Assembly (NCBI RefSeq): GCF_921293095.1
Contig: NC_060259.1
Coordinates: 5,890,001-5,954,000 of the forward strand
Direction of reading: 5' to 3'
Length of the DNA: 64,000 nt
Source: Ischnura elegans
Lineage: Eukaryota; Arthropoda; Insecta; Odonata; Coenagrionidae
Shown here: piece after piece, positions 44,196 through 56,188 of the stretch
Layout: each line of letters begins with the position of its first letter
Numbering within the stretch: the first letter of the stretch is position 1
Made by a program: the position numbers and the translations under genes
Notes under the pieces: model-generated
The model's database searches: none
What the model saw: the letters and a program-made list of their open reading frames with translations, nothing else
Told to the model about the DNA's origin: nothing

Positions 44196-46197
44196 CCCAG
44201 TCAACACAGTGTTCGTAATGAGGTCTTATATGAACTCATACGTTGGACTCCTTTAAGATTCCACATTAAGAGACATGAAAGGGCCTTTAAGACCTCACAC
44301 TTCATGAGGTCACATGACTGATGTCTTTAAGACCGCATACTTCATGAAGTCTTGAAGACCTCACACTTCATGGGGTCTTCAAGGTCTCACACACATGAGG
44401 CCTGAAAAATCAAGTCATGTATATGTTTAATTAATTATAATTTCAATCGTAATTATATATTTCTGCGTGTACAATATTTTTTCTTCCTTCAATTAACTCT
44501 TTATATTAAGAGATGGGTTCGTAAACTTCTCCCTCCGATTCTATTAAATAAGCTGACACTTCCACTTTCCGCTAGGTCCGCCATTGTGTTGTCGTGTTAT
44601 TCTACTGCCTTGAGCTCAAACGTCAAGTTTATGCTTAATATCGTGTGTACTCCATGGCCTAGTTCTTGCTCGTGTTTTTCCTTGTGTCTACGAACGTGAA
44701 TCAGGATCCCATCGGATCTGAGATCGGCACGAACCTTAAGGTTTGAAAAGACAATTGTGGACATCATGATGTGTTACGTGCACGGAGACTTGGAAGGTAA
44801 GTTTCAATGATTTTATGTGTCCGATTCTTTATCCACTTGTTAATGAGAAAATCCATTAATTATACTATTTTAAAAGCTGGTTAAGTTCATGCTTATCATT
44901 GATTATCGGTAAATATATCCATGTAAAATATTTAGGTGGAACACGTTTTGTAACGTGCCTTTGTTGTTGTTCATGTTTCATTTCATTCATTCATCGTATC
45001 CTTATAAATTTGCTGTTATCGCATTTTAAATTATCTCCGCTAATATACACTATCTCGATCATATCTAGTGCGTGGTCAAGCAATGATTTTATTATCTCGG
45101 GTTCACAAAACAGTTTTCCCTAAGATCATTGAAGTTTATAAACTTCTCAGTTCTCAAAATCATGACGTAAACAAACAAAAGTGCTAACCGATTTATAATT
45201 TGCTTGATTTCACTTCGTAATGTAACTTATGGAACGATAAAGCATGGAAATAACGTACACCATGTATTTAAGTTAACTTCTAAGAGCATTATAATGCAAT
45301 AGGAATGTAATTAAGTGTAAGAGTTAATCAAAAGTAGTTCACTAATTCGGTTACTCCTAAAATTAACCAAGTTAAAACGGTCATCTTCGGTGCTAAAACC
45401 GGCCCTGGGAGTATTTAGGGACTGCTAATGAGATAAATAGTCTTTATCTGGTTTATTTGATGTTATTATGTTATCAATTATAACTCTCAACAAACTTAAG
45501 TTCAATGTTTTTTTGCAGCCTCTCTTATGAAATGGAACCCGACATCAGCAAGTAGTGTCGCCTTGGAGAGAGTGGAGAGGCAGTGGCTGTATCAAGCGGA
45601 GACAGCGTAAAGTATGCAGAGAGGAAGAATTCAAAAACTCGTGATGTTTGTTTATTGACTTAATATTATGAAGAATAAATTTATAAATATCATGAAGTTG
45701 TCTATTCCATTTTGTTTTTCTGCCGTATTTCCACCTATGGTTCTCATTAAATGTATTATTTTGCTTTATTTTAATTGGATACGTCGGGTTCTTATGTCAT
45801 CGGAGAATTTTCTTAAATAAAGGTGCGTAAAGTATTTTGAAATCTTAATTAATGGGCTGGTAGGGGCCCCGGCGTTTTTGTAGGCTATTTCAAAGCCATC
45901 TATCGGAATTATTACGAAGTGGGTAATTTTTCTGGTTCTCCAGGTAGTTCCATTATCACACACGTGGAGGCGCCACATTTGCGCCTATATCATATTGGAA
46001 CTGTTATAGGAGTCCTATAAGACCTCTTGACTGAGCTCCTTCAGAGTCGTGTGAGACCGCGAAAAGAATTCCCATACGAGTGCATATGACCTCACGGAGA
46101 CATCATTATGAGGCCATTTGGGACTCTTTTGTAGGAGTCCTACAAATTCGTCAGACTTCTTTATGACCTCATGCATGAGTCATACGTGTTTACTGGG
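44196..46197. mobile_element. 2002-bp CCCA-type element with 2-bp duplication and an internal spliced unit
   Basis: Starts CCCAGTCAACAC and ends GTGTTTACTGGG, imperfect terminal inverted repeats, with AT on both sides (44194-44195, 46198-46199). Comparison with intact family members (GAAATAATTATGC) supports AT as the duplication. Subterminal zones of about 200 bp at each end repeat GAGGTC, ATGACCTCA and CCTACAA-type words in both orientations. The middle carries an exon-intron-exon structure on the plus strand. Confidence 0.82.
44766..45610 (+). CDS. Small spliced open frame inside the CCCA-type element
   Basis: ATG at 44766 opens MMCYVHGDLE, ending at 44796 before a perfect donor GTAAGT. 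A 722-bp intron ends TTTTTTTGCAG at 45518. The second exon (45519-45610) continues in phase (ASLMKWNPTSASSV, RQWLYQAETA) to TAA at 45608. AATAAA follows at 45674-45679. About 39 residues from the first ATG; the frame stays open upstream, so the start is uncertain. No known domain. It could be a captured host gene fragment, a regulator of the element, or a non-coding transcript with an incidental frame. Confidence 0.45.
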
Positions 46198-47175
46198 ATT
46201 ATGCTAAAAGTACAATCTCGAATACTTTGAATTTCGCGTCATACACTGTCGCGCGCACGTCGTGAAATGTCTCGTTGGTAGTTAACTTGGAAACAACATA
46301 GAGGACGCTAGTCGACCAATCGGGGGAAAAAATCCGAAAATCCCCGATTTCACCCACGAAACCCCTCAAAAAAATTAAAATTGGCGGAAAAATGTCGACT
46401 TTTGGGGTACCTTCCGTTACGCATTGAGCTACTGCTCCCGAACCGTTCCAGTCATCGGAAAGATCATCATGGATTCGAATACTACAAGAGTGCGGGCTTC
46501 CCGTGATGTCAGTTTTGTTTCTTTTAAGCCAAACGACGGCTCCGCAATGACGCGTAAAAGTTGATAAAGGATCAAAATTACAGTAAAAAACGGCATATGC
46601 GCGGGCACCTGGCTGAATGCATCAATAAACTTACGGCAAAATATCCTTAAAAGATATCGCCTCGTTAGCAACTCTGATAGGTGAGACTATATTGTAGCAC
46701 AATTCGTAAATTGTAACCTGATATCCTGTTTCGAAAAAAACTGCCGCATCAACTGCGGAGAAGCTCAGCTGCGAGGGTATTGAGATTCGCCAGAAATCAC
46801 CATCGTATTATTCTATTTCCTTGCTTAAATAACGTTAAATATAAGTTGTGTTTGGTATCATTCTTTTTTAATTACGTGCACATTACTTAATTTCAATCCA
46901 ATAAAAGTATAATACCAATGCTGAAAGTCATTTTTAGACACGTTTTGGGCTAATAGGTGACTAATGCAGCAGTTGACCTCCAGAAACGAGGAACTTAGAA
47001 GCAGGTAGGCTGAAAAAGGTCAGCGGACAAGAAAGGGGAGGCATGAAAAAGGATTCTATTGTTCTCGTGTAACTTGATATTTTCTTTCGAAGCCAAGGTC
47101 TTCGTAATACGATCCCTGCGCGAGCTGGGACTTTTTTATATTTATGGGATTAGGAAAGCGTAAGAGGGGGGAGGC

Positions 47176-47229
47176 GAGTGCTGAATGGAGGGGGATAGCG
47201 GATCCGCTATCCCCCTCCATTCAGCACTC
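47176..47229. repeat. Perfect 54-bp palindrome at the inversion junction
   Basis: Centre GCGGA/TCCGC; arms of 27 bp containing GTGCTGAATGGAGGGGGATA and its inverse. The arm sequence is the CCCTCCATTCAGCACT core of the hAT-type family. Confidence 0.95.
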
Positions 47230-47236
47230 CCTCCCT

Positions 47237-47274
47237 TAGCGCATTTCCCAAGATCGATCTTGGGAAATGCGCTA
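47237..47274. repeat. Perfect 38-bp palindrome, adjacent to the first
   Basis: Centre AAGATC/GATCTT with arms TAGCGCATTTCCCAAGATC and inverse, 7 bp after the 54-bp palindrome. Its arm is the family's next core segment (GCGCATTTCCCAAGATC). Confidence 0.95.
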
Positions 47275-48291
47275 TAGCTGCTGTATTCGAATGCTGTAGA
47301 CGTAGTAGTTTTCCTTGGGTTGAGTTGCAAAGTTCATGAAGTTGACAAAACGGCTAATTTTTCAGTGCGCGGAGTCATTTATTGCACTGGCCGTGTCTAC
47401 ATTTTTGATTTTTTTGTAATAAAATAAATCAGAATTTAGGATAAAATTTCCTTTAAAATGACGTATATTTCATTATTATAGCATGCAGTGAAGCCAGGAT
47501 ATAAATTTTCAAAGTACAGCGGCACATATATTTTCATATTTCCTCCCTTGATTTTAAACATCATGGAATTTTCTGTCCTTCCGTAAATGAAATTGAACAA
47601 GTGCCATAAATAATTTGAGTCCATCGACCATCGAGAAACACCTATCTCGATTTTTGTTGTGAAGTTGAGTTTTTATTCTACGGCGGCCGAATTATCGAAA
47701 AATCTCAGTTTCAAGTCATTCAGTCAATGAAATATGGAAATATTATTTATATTAAAGTTATCTTCGCTCACATAACACACGGGTTTATCATTCCGTTTAT
47801 TATACTCTTATTTATCCGTAACGCTCATCCCGACAGACGGCATGCATCTAGGCGTTTCTTTTAATTTCCTCCGTGGGAATGCAGACGAAATTTTTTTCTG
47901 GGGTGTTATTGCACAGAGGAACAATGCACCACTTGTAATTTTTCCTTACTTTACCCATGTTCTCCTTTAAACGCAACGTGGCTCTTCCAAACCTGCAGTT
48001 TGGGCTTGGATCTTGAACTCCTACTGAACTATGACGTCACGGCCAAAGATTAGTGGGGGCGGTATTTTTTAGCCCGCGAAACTCGGGAGACTTTTGGGAG
48101 TCAATTTCTAGTGTATAAACTGAATTTTACGCGGAAAAAAGTATATTGCGGTACTAAGTGTTTACTGTAGTATATCAGCATACTGTTTATAAAAAGTATG
48201 CAATTTCCCTATTCTAGTATTCGAGGTATTCGAAATTCGAGAAATGTTTTAATATTCGAATTCGAGAAATCTGCTATTCGACCCATCTCTA

Positions 48292-49295
48292 TTTTTCACA
48301 TACTCATGGACATCAAGTTGTGGTGTAATATCATCGAGCAGTGAATTATGCATTTAGGACAACATAAAGTTTAATTCTGTTGATATCAACTTGTGTTGCT
48401 AATAATGTAATACCTGTATATTTATTTAGGTGCAATATTTTTAGAAATCATGATCCTCATTGTCTACCTACATTTTTCATACTTCTTTCTACCTGATGCT
48501 GTGCAATAATTACGTATTAAGAGTGTAGGATTTTTATGTATGGCGTATATAGGTTGTTTGAAACGGCATATAAGGGAAACTGGAAGGGAACAAGTTGGAA
48601 TGTAAGGAAATGGATAGAGATGAGACACAAGGGAATCACTGCATTCCACAGTGAACGTGTTCTGTTTTTGTATATGAAATGTAAGTTATATGACCAATGG
48701 AAAAACGTGGCATGTGTTCATCCCCCCGCATCCGCACCTCAGGTTCCATGGTTAAAGCTGTCGATGTTCCATATCTGACTCAAAAAATTGTTCCTTGTCT
48801 TTGAAATCGGTTCAATATCTGACTCGTCCACCTTTTCAATCCTAGAACTTCAGTAAAATATTAGAAACTGATCTGATTCTGGATCAGAGTCAGATACGAA
48901 TATTGTTGGAAACTGTTTGGGCATTTTTTGATGGGAATTTTAACCTTTTCTTGGAATTCTGTAGACAACCCTCTGCAAATATAAAATGAAACACCTCATT
49001 TGGATGAAAGGGACCAAGCAGAATGATCGTCCAGTAGCACTATGACCTTGTTTTTTCCTTTATATGCCATACTTTTAAAAATTTTGGCCTGGTCAAGCTA
49101 ATTTAAGCCCTATTTACGCCCAGTTGAAATATGCTCCCTGAGTGGAGTGTATCAAGCAGAATGATCAGTGAATGAGACTGTTTGGTTAGGTGACTCATAG
49201 ACTTTAATAGTAAATAAATGTACCGTATAATTAAGTAAATTAATGTAACGTATAAGCGTGTGTAAGAGGCGCACCCCTATTTTGAGCATCGAAGC
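48292..49295. other. Unassigned intergenic stretch
   Basis: Between a hAT-type copy and the THAP-carrying element. An 80-codon plus-strand frame at 48536-48778 has no recognisable domain. Confidence 0.4.
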
Positions 49296-49805
49296 TACCC
49301 ACACAGCACAAGAACTCGCGTACATAATGTATTTACCAAGGAAATTGATGTATACTATACATAATGTATTTTGTAACGTATTATTGCTGTATTACAGCGT
49401 TATTATATGTAGGGATTTACATTAAGTATATTGGTGTATCCATACCGGTATAATGCATAAACCTGTGAGTTCATATTAGCGACCAAAAATATAAATGTAA
49501 CATATAGGAGAGTACACTGCCGAGGAAAATTATATTTGTGGATTAATATTCACTCTGAAAACTAATAATTGCCTAGCACATTATCGGTTTTAATGAGTCC
49601 ACTCATAAGATCATCTTTGAGCGAAGTAGTGATATCCTTGAAACCCCTACGTTGTTTACGTGTGAATTTACGTTACATTTCACCACTTTTTAGGGATTTT
49701 TGTGGTGTAAGTTATTGAGAATTGAAGTTTCTGATGATAGTGAATTTTCCTTTATTCTTGAATTTCATTCGCTGGGCTTAAGAAACGTGTGTTTGTGAGA
49801 CATTT

Positions 49806-50876
49806 TTGTTAAAAACGCCTTTCACGTGTTCAGTGCCGGAGTGCGAAGAAAACTCCAGGAGTGGACCCAAAGTTAAGTTTTTAGCTTTCCAAGATATCAT
49901 GAGCTGGAGATCAAGTGGATTCGGGCGATCAGAAGAGACAATTTCATCTCCACGAAAAACAGTAAGGTATGTACCCTTTCACGCTGTAATTATTTGGATG
50001 TAATTTCTAGCTAGATGTGGCTTGGAGATGTTGATGAATGTCTCCAATTCTAAAAGTGGTGATTTAAAATATTGTAGCGGCAATTCGACTGAAAATTCTT
50101 TTATTTTAGTTGTTTTTTGTATTATTTCGTTCAGTAAACGTGTGGTTGAAGGAGTTACTGGGAATTATAATTTAGCAGCCAAGTTTATGGTATCGAATAT
50201 TATTTCTTAGCTTGCCCTTTGGTGTGTTATGCGTCTGAAACTCTGTACTCAGTTAAAAATACTTATTTAACTTAGAATTGAAAAGCTGTTTGAATTATTT
50301 ACGCCCTAAGTTATATACTAGGGTATTTTCGATGAAGCTTCCTGAGTCATTGTATTTTTGGCGTAGTACCGTATATTTCCGGGGATAACACATACCTTTT
50401 AAGGTATTCATGCTTTCGAATTAATTTGAGCTTATGTATCATTTCGCAAGACCAGCGAATACTCACTCAATAAGTTTCATGGAAAGCAATGCTGAGAAAT
50501 TCATTGAGTCTCGTAAGTAACTTATATGCTATTAGTGTGTATGAACCGCCGTGAATGGAGATACGCGTTTTTCTCTTACAATCGTGGGTGATGCAATGAA
50601 CCGGAATTTAGCTGTGTCCGGCTTTTATCATCTCAAATTATCTTATGCTTATATCTAGTTTTTTATAAAAAAAATCATTGAGGTATGTAGTTATCTCCTG
50701 TATTTACCAGCCAAGTCATTAGATATATTTCTCATTCAGAAATGCCTTAAATTGAAAAGACTAAGTAATTTACTTGGTATTTTCTTATTTATTAATTTTA
50801 GGTGTGTGAGCTGCACTTCACATCGAGTGACATCAGAAAAGAATCTGTGGCCTTGCACGAGAAGATGGGGAGATAA
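49806..50876 (+). pseudogene. THAP-domain region of the CCCA-type transposase, two exons
   Basis: The first exon encodes KTPFTCSVPECEENSRSG and then, after a one-base slip in a T run near 49880, FPRYHELEIKWIRAIRRDNF. It ends at 49966 before GTATGT. The second starts at 50802 after TTTATTAATTTTAG, in phase, with VCELHFTSSDIRKESVALHE. C-x4-C, the tryptophan and C-x2-H complete a C2CH THAP finger, a sequence-specific DNA-binding module. The frame begins without an ATG (TTG TTA) and stops at 50876. It is decayed by start loss, frameshift and early stop. Confidence 0.75.
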
Positions 50877-51770
50877 TTCGTGTTGAATTAAGGTGCCGAG
50901 ACTGGAGGAAGGTGCCATTTCTTCAGTTACCAAACTATCATTCAGAAGACAGAAAGACAGTGGTATAAGTGACGTATAGAACTATGGTGGATGTGGATTT
51001 TTTTAAGTGGATGATTGACAATAGACATTCGTTGGAGAAACTATTGAAGATAGTTAGTATGGCTTCTGTCAATGTACTTAAAAATAATTTTTGTTCAAAA
51101 GAGAATGACAATATTTGTTTCAGCAAAGTATTTCATGGTAACAAGAGAGGATTGCAGCTATTATTGTGATTGAATAATGAAAATATAAAATATCTGTATT
51201 TTAATTGTTTTTTTCTTTCCTGCCACTATAATTCATTGTGGTGATTTCCTCATGCATGGTAAGAGCTGAGATGTGATTTAAGAGATATCATATTCTTTAT
51301 ACATATTTTTATGCTGGTGGTTTGGCAGGACTTTCAAATTTTTATTAGATTGATACATCTACTGCAAAGTGACATTGAAACTTTTGCTCATCCCAAACAA
51401 TATTTCAAATGCATAAGCGCCTGGGACTGGTACGTTTTAGTAGCTGAGGTTGGACTATATGTAAATTTTGGCTTTCATTTTGATGAATACGAGCGGAATA
51501 ATAGCAGATGTGTCAATGATGTTATGATTCACTGCCAATTGTCATTGAACAATCTTATTTACTCAGGCTCTAGGGTAAGATTTTCATAGCCCATCTGTCA
51601 TGCAATGTCTAATTCAGTGAAAAATTGAAGAAGAATTTACTCTTAATTAATAGAACCATTTGGGACCTTGTGTGAACACCTTTTACCCTGCTAGAAAGAA
51701 ATTATCTATCCAAGGAAAGTGCATGGAATGCAACCAGGTTTAATCAAATGCTTGGCCTCGCCACACACGC

Positions 51771-52060
51771 TTGGGAACAAGCCTTATCTCTAGGTGGCTG
51801 TGTTACAACCCGTTACTAGCAATCCCTGGCATTAGGATGGTTATGGATTTTCCTCTTGACTGCATGCATTTGCTTTGTTTAGGGGTCATGAGGAAGATAT
51901 TATTAGCTTTTATGAGAGGCAACAAAAATGTTAAGCTTCCAAGCTATGCTTTAATTATTTGTATTGATCGGTTAGTAAGTATTGCACCTCATATCCCCTG
52001 TGAATTTGTTAGGAAAAGACGTTCACTTACATGAACTACTGAGGTTGAAGGCAGCTTGTA
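51771..52060 (+). pseudogene. Transposase segment with DCMHLLCLGVMRKIL motif
   Basis: Plus-strand frame with NPLLAIPGIRMVMDFPLDCM, HLLCLGVMRKILLAF and HIPCEFVRKRRSL, continuing after a frameshift into HELLRLKA. From memory this pattern recurs in large arthropod transposase-like proteins, possibly of the CMC/EnSpm (tnp2) type. A database search is needed to place it. The preceding frame at 51311-51589 may be part of the same protein. Confidence 0.55.
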
Positions 52061-52104
52061 TATGTAATTGTTACAATATAACTGTCATGGAAATATACAT
52101 TTTG

Positions 52105-52269
52105 GTACACCATGTAATTTACGTGGAAAAATACACCACTGTACATCATGTAATTTACGTGGAAAAATACACCACTGTACATCATGTAATTTACGTGGAA
52201 AAATACACTACTGTACATCATGTAATTTTCATGGAAAAATACACTAGTGTACATCATGTATTACACTGG
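52105..52269. repeat. 36-bp subterminal tandem repeat, four full units
   Basis: Units of GTACATCATGTAATTTACGT plus GGAAAAATACACCACT start at 52105, 52141, 52177 and 52213. A partial fifth begins at 52249. They lie about 160 bp inside the right end of the THAP-carrying element and could be transposase-binding sites. Confidence 0.93.
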
Positions 52270-52427
52270 ATTATACGTGTACTAGAGGACATTTGAAGCA
52301 TATTTACAGTGAAAATACACAGAAATTACTGCTGTATTACAATTGAATACAGCATCCGGTCTTCGTGTATTTTGACTGTATTACAGATGCAATACATGTG
52401 TATTCCACCTTGTGTGCTGTATGGGTA

Positions 52428-54060
52428 TAAAGAAAAAAATATTTGCGGCATTTTTTTGATCCTTATATCGGTGTTGCAGACGTATGCCTTGAATGTCGAC
52501 AGTTATCGAAATTTCCTCTTTCAATACCAATTGAATGAGGAAATTTTGATAACTGCGGCGATAATAGCGGCATAAGAGGGAGTGGAAAGATTTCCGATCC
52601 TCTCTTCGCATACGCCGTTGCTCTAAGATGCTAGCCCAACTCACGAACAATTTTGTTTAAAAGCTCTCGCAGGAGTATTGCAATAGAATAGAATTGCAGC
52701 CGTGGAAAATTTTAAGGCAAAACACGACAGACACTTAGCATAAACCTTCCCAAGAGATTCATGGACCACAATCGGGGCAATTTCAGCGCCGTAGCATAAT
52801 AACCAATCAGCCAATGCCTCTGCTTTTTTTTCCTTTCCGAGACCCCACAGGAAAATAGAAAAATATCAAGTTACAGGGGAACAATGGAAACGTGTTTCAT
52901 CCCCACCCCATCTCACCTTTTTCGGTCTACTAGGTTCAATTATCCCAGTCTCTGGAGGCCAAGTGCTAGGTTAACCACCTACTGAGCTCGATGATATCTC
53001 TGATAGCTTATGATGATATGATAGCTTTGAAGGCAACGACGTCACATGCAAGATCGGACGTGTTCTTCCCTTGCTCTTTCGCTCATAGCTTGAAATACGG
53101 AGGGGAGGGAGCGCGCTCCTTCCCCTCGACCACTCCTTCAGCGCTCTTCACTTATTAGCATTTCCGATTTCTTCTGTCCACCATTTAGTCCAACAATGAA
53201 CACACTTGTTTGAATTTTTTAAACAGCAGGTTTTGACACCAATATAATTTTCAGTCGCAAAAATCCTCCATATTAGCGTCTGAAGATGATTTTTGAAAAA
53301 ATCAGGTCCTCAGCGTAATGGAAATTGCTCGGCAAGACAGATGTTGAACATTAACCAGGTATGTCCTTCAAAACTACACGTTTCTTCACGTGACCTTCCA
53401 ATGCCCAACATCTTCTGGCCACAATTCGAATTGGCAATGGGCCAAAGAACATTCATTTCATAATTGGTTGCGGGTCATGGAGCAGATGTTGTCTGGATAA
53501 CAGTCTTATCAGGTGGAGAGCAAAAATCGACCATAAATAACTTGGATGCAGCATTTCACAAAAGGAACAGGCATAATAAAGTAGATTTTCACAAAATGGA
53601 GCAGTTCAACATTTTGGACAGCATATAAAAAGACAACAGAGAAATAAGGATACCAGGAAGAGAATTGCTTTGGCAAAGGATTTAATAACTTAGGAATGAA
53701 GTGCCTAATCGCAGAAGATCATTATATAAAACAAAAGAGAAAAAGCTAGTGAAGAGTTTGATGAGGAATGTACAAAATTAAATGCCGAGGAAAGAGGATT
53801 AGAAAAGACAAGAGGCATTCAAAATTTGGATGTGGAGAAGAATATAGAGGGTGCAATGGACAGAGAGGAATGACAAAGGGAGGACAGGAAATTTCTAGAT
53901 GTGATGCAGAGATAAAAGGGTTTGGATGAAGCAAGTACCGACTGTTGGAAACCATTTTAGAGGGAAGACTTAGGCGAGAGGGGAAAAGGAAAATGGATGA
54001 TTTTGCGGAGAGAATGAAAAGGTATAGGTCTTACGAAGAATTGAAGAGGGAAAATCAATT
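52428..54060. other. Mostly unassigned intergenic stretch
   Basis: Includes an imperfect inverted repeat at 52499-52556 (AGTTATCGAAATTTCCTCTT against its inverse) and the hAT-type fragment at 52840-52985. 53530-54050 is purine-rich with no recognised domain. Confidence 0.4.
52840..52985. mobile_element. Core fragment of the TAGAGATG hAT-type family
   Basis: AATATCAAGTTACAGGGGAA, CGTGTTTCATCCC, CACCTTTTTCGGTCTACTAG and TCTGGAGGCCAAGTGCT correspond in order to the core of copies 1 and 2. No termini present. Confidence 0.6.
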
Positions 54061-54086
54061 TAGAGGATTTGGGGGGGGGGGGGGCA

Positions 54087-54380
54087 GCTAGGAATTAAGG
54101 CTGGGGGGGTTTAGGGGCAAATAATACTGGGGTGTGTGGGGGTATGGACTATCCACCAGGATAAGTGGTAGGTGAGAGATTAATAAATTGCTGAATCTTA
54201 AGATAAATGGTTCAAAATGGTGAGTTTTACGGCTTTCTGAGGGATATTTTATTAATCCTTACACTATTCTATTAGTAATATCAATCAAATTAAGTAAAAT
54301 GGATTACAATTAAAAAATTCTCTGAGCTCTGGGGGGGGGGGGGGGCTTTCACCCCCAAGACCCCCCTCGATGCGCCACTG
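54087..54380. mobile_element. Possible MITE between poly-G tracts
   Basis: The right end, inverted, reads CAGTGGCGCATCGAGGGGGG. The left end reads CAGCTAGGAATTAAGGCTGG after a run of about 15 G. CAGTGGCG ends with a G-rich interior are a common hAT-like MITE type. The poly-G on both sides could be the target duplication but could equally be chance. A second G run occurs inside near 54330. Confidence 0.4.
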
Positions 54381-56188
54381 GGGGGGGAAGCAGGATGATT
54401 TGAAAAGTACTCGATGCAAACATACCTAAACCATTAGAATACCTTTAATAAGAATCAAAAATACAGTAAGACCCAAGGGCAGCAATGATAGAGTAATTGA
54501 AAGAGGTATAAGCAATGAATGCTGAAATGAAAAAATACTTGTTAAATGTATTAGTTAATAATAAAATACTTTTAGAAATTACATTTCAGATACAAAAGGA
54601 ATGCCAATATGTACTTGAAATACATGTATTTTCATCACTAACCATAGGTGTACCTAGTTGCATTTACAGGGAGAGTGGGGGACAGGTCACCTTTGGGCCA
54701 GCAGTAGTTACATTTTTTATTCATTTTTTCAATCTGTAGGTGATTACAACCACCAAACATCCCTGGATGTGAGTATAATCAAATACGGATGGTTCTGGCC
54801 GGCAAGCTTCTTTCAACATGAAATGAATGGTGGTAGACCGCAAAGAATCCACCTATATAGTGAGGTGTGACTACCTAGGAACAAATCCTAATGCTATTGC
54901 TAGTCATCATACACACGTTACCTGCTTTTTTAACCAGTGAGATAGGGGGTCCCGAGTTTTTGGATGTAATTGGGATTACCACTTAAGCACCAATCTCAAG
55001 GTGATCATCAATGGCTTCCAAATTTATTTTGGTTGTGATTGTACAATGAGGAAAAACATAACAAAATCCATAGATGGGACTCATAATACATACATCAAAG
55101 AATGAACCAGGTGAAACACTATGTGATGCCTGCAATACTTCACAATTCTTGACTCATGGTTGGAGGAAACTTCAGTGAAATACAACATGTACAGTTCAAA
55201 AATTGGTAGAAATTTAAATGCAGATTCTGAATTACTTTTTTATACCTCATAAGATGACTGTAATTAACATGAATGTATAGCTGGCATCACAGTCAATCAC
55301 TGAAAAGCTTTTAAGGACAACTTACAAAAATTTTAATCATAGACTTTAATGAAAATATTTAAGAGCAATTGAACCACATTGCACAGCAAAGATGCATATT
55401 AACATAATTCCACTTATGTACACACAATTTTAAGTGCACATCTTTCAGTAGCTTGGAATACCATATACATTATGAATTGTTTCAGTTGACTCAGACAAAG
55501 CTGCCCTATTAAGTACCTATGTAGTAACATAGTAGATCATTAACCATTACAGCATACCATTATTATCAAAACATTGCCGGTAATGGCACACGCATTAGGC
55601 TGGAAGACATTGCATTCCCTTCAGCAATTATCGCTATTTCTGGCCAAACATAACTTGCTTCTATATTTTCTGCAAAAACCAACATAATGTGGCAATTGCA
55701 AGCAGATGATACATTACATTATTGTCAAATCATCACACCAAACACACTAAGTGTTCATACAAAATTTATGGTCACAAAAATTTGGTACCCAATGCTGTGA
55801 CCAAGAGCACTCATCACATTTGTTTCTAGGAGGGGGGTAGGATTTATTAATTGTAAGCATCTAAGGAATCCTCTGATAGTGCTGCCAACTGCTAACAAGC
55901 CCAAAACAAGTAAATGAGGTAAGTTACTACTTTGGCCATTGAAGAACCTTTAATACTGAATAAAAATCAATGCCTATACATGAACTGTCAAGGCACACAC
56001 AGCATTTAGTACTTCATGAGCAACCAAGTGAATGCCTGCAGCACAATATTCTTTTGTTTTACAAATCACAAAACAAAACATTCACACCACAGAATTTAGT
56101 GAACCACTGACTTTTAGAAAATGAAAAAAATGTATTCAAACTAGATTTGTCTTAAATATACTCCAAAAATTGTAAAAAACTTTTCATA
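54381..56188. other. Unassigned stretch containing the probable UBIAD1 3' UTR
   Basis: No domain or repeat recognised. On the minus strand an AATAAA at about 55848-55853 lies some 340 bp past the UBIAD1 stop and is a candidate polyadenylation signal. Confidence 0.45.

Larger units (their letters stand above)
44152..48291. mobile_element. hAT-type element, copy 4, with inverted core and nested CCCA element
   Basis: Left end TAGAGATGCGCGAATA and right end ATTCGACCCATCTCTA; flanking 8-mers ATTTTCTC and TTTTTCAC match at 6 of 8. A 2-kb CCCA-type element sits at 44196-46197. Between about 46690 and 47215 the family core is in the opposite orientation to the termini (for example GCAGTTGACCTCCAGAAACG). 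Two perfect palindromes at its right junction (47176-47229, 47237-47274) mark the inversion. Confidence 0.8.
49298..52425 (+). mobile_element. 3128-bp CCCA-type transposon with THAP-domain transposase remnant
   Basis: Left end CCCACACAGCACAAGAACTC; right end, inverted, CCCATACAGCACACAAGG. TA on both sides (49296-49297, 52426-52427). Subterminal zones are rich in ACATAATGTATT words on the left and a 36-bp tandem repeat on the right. Inside, on the plus strand, lie a two-exon THAP domain (49806-50876) and a later transposase segment (51771-52060). Frames are broken, so it is no longer autonomous. It is the best candidate source for the machinery that moved the two other CCCA-type elements. Confidence 0.82.

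Noticed and set aside
52105-52269. CRISPR-like array
   Set aside because: The 36-bp units are contiguous with no spacers and lie in a transposon's subterminal region of a eukaryotic genome.
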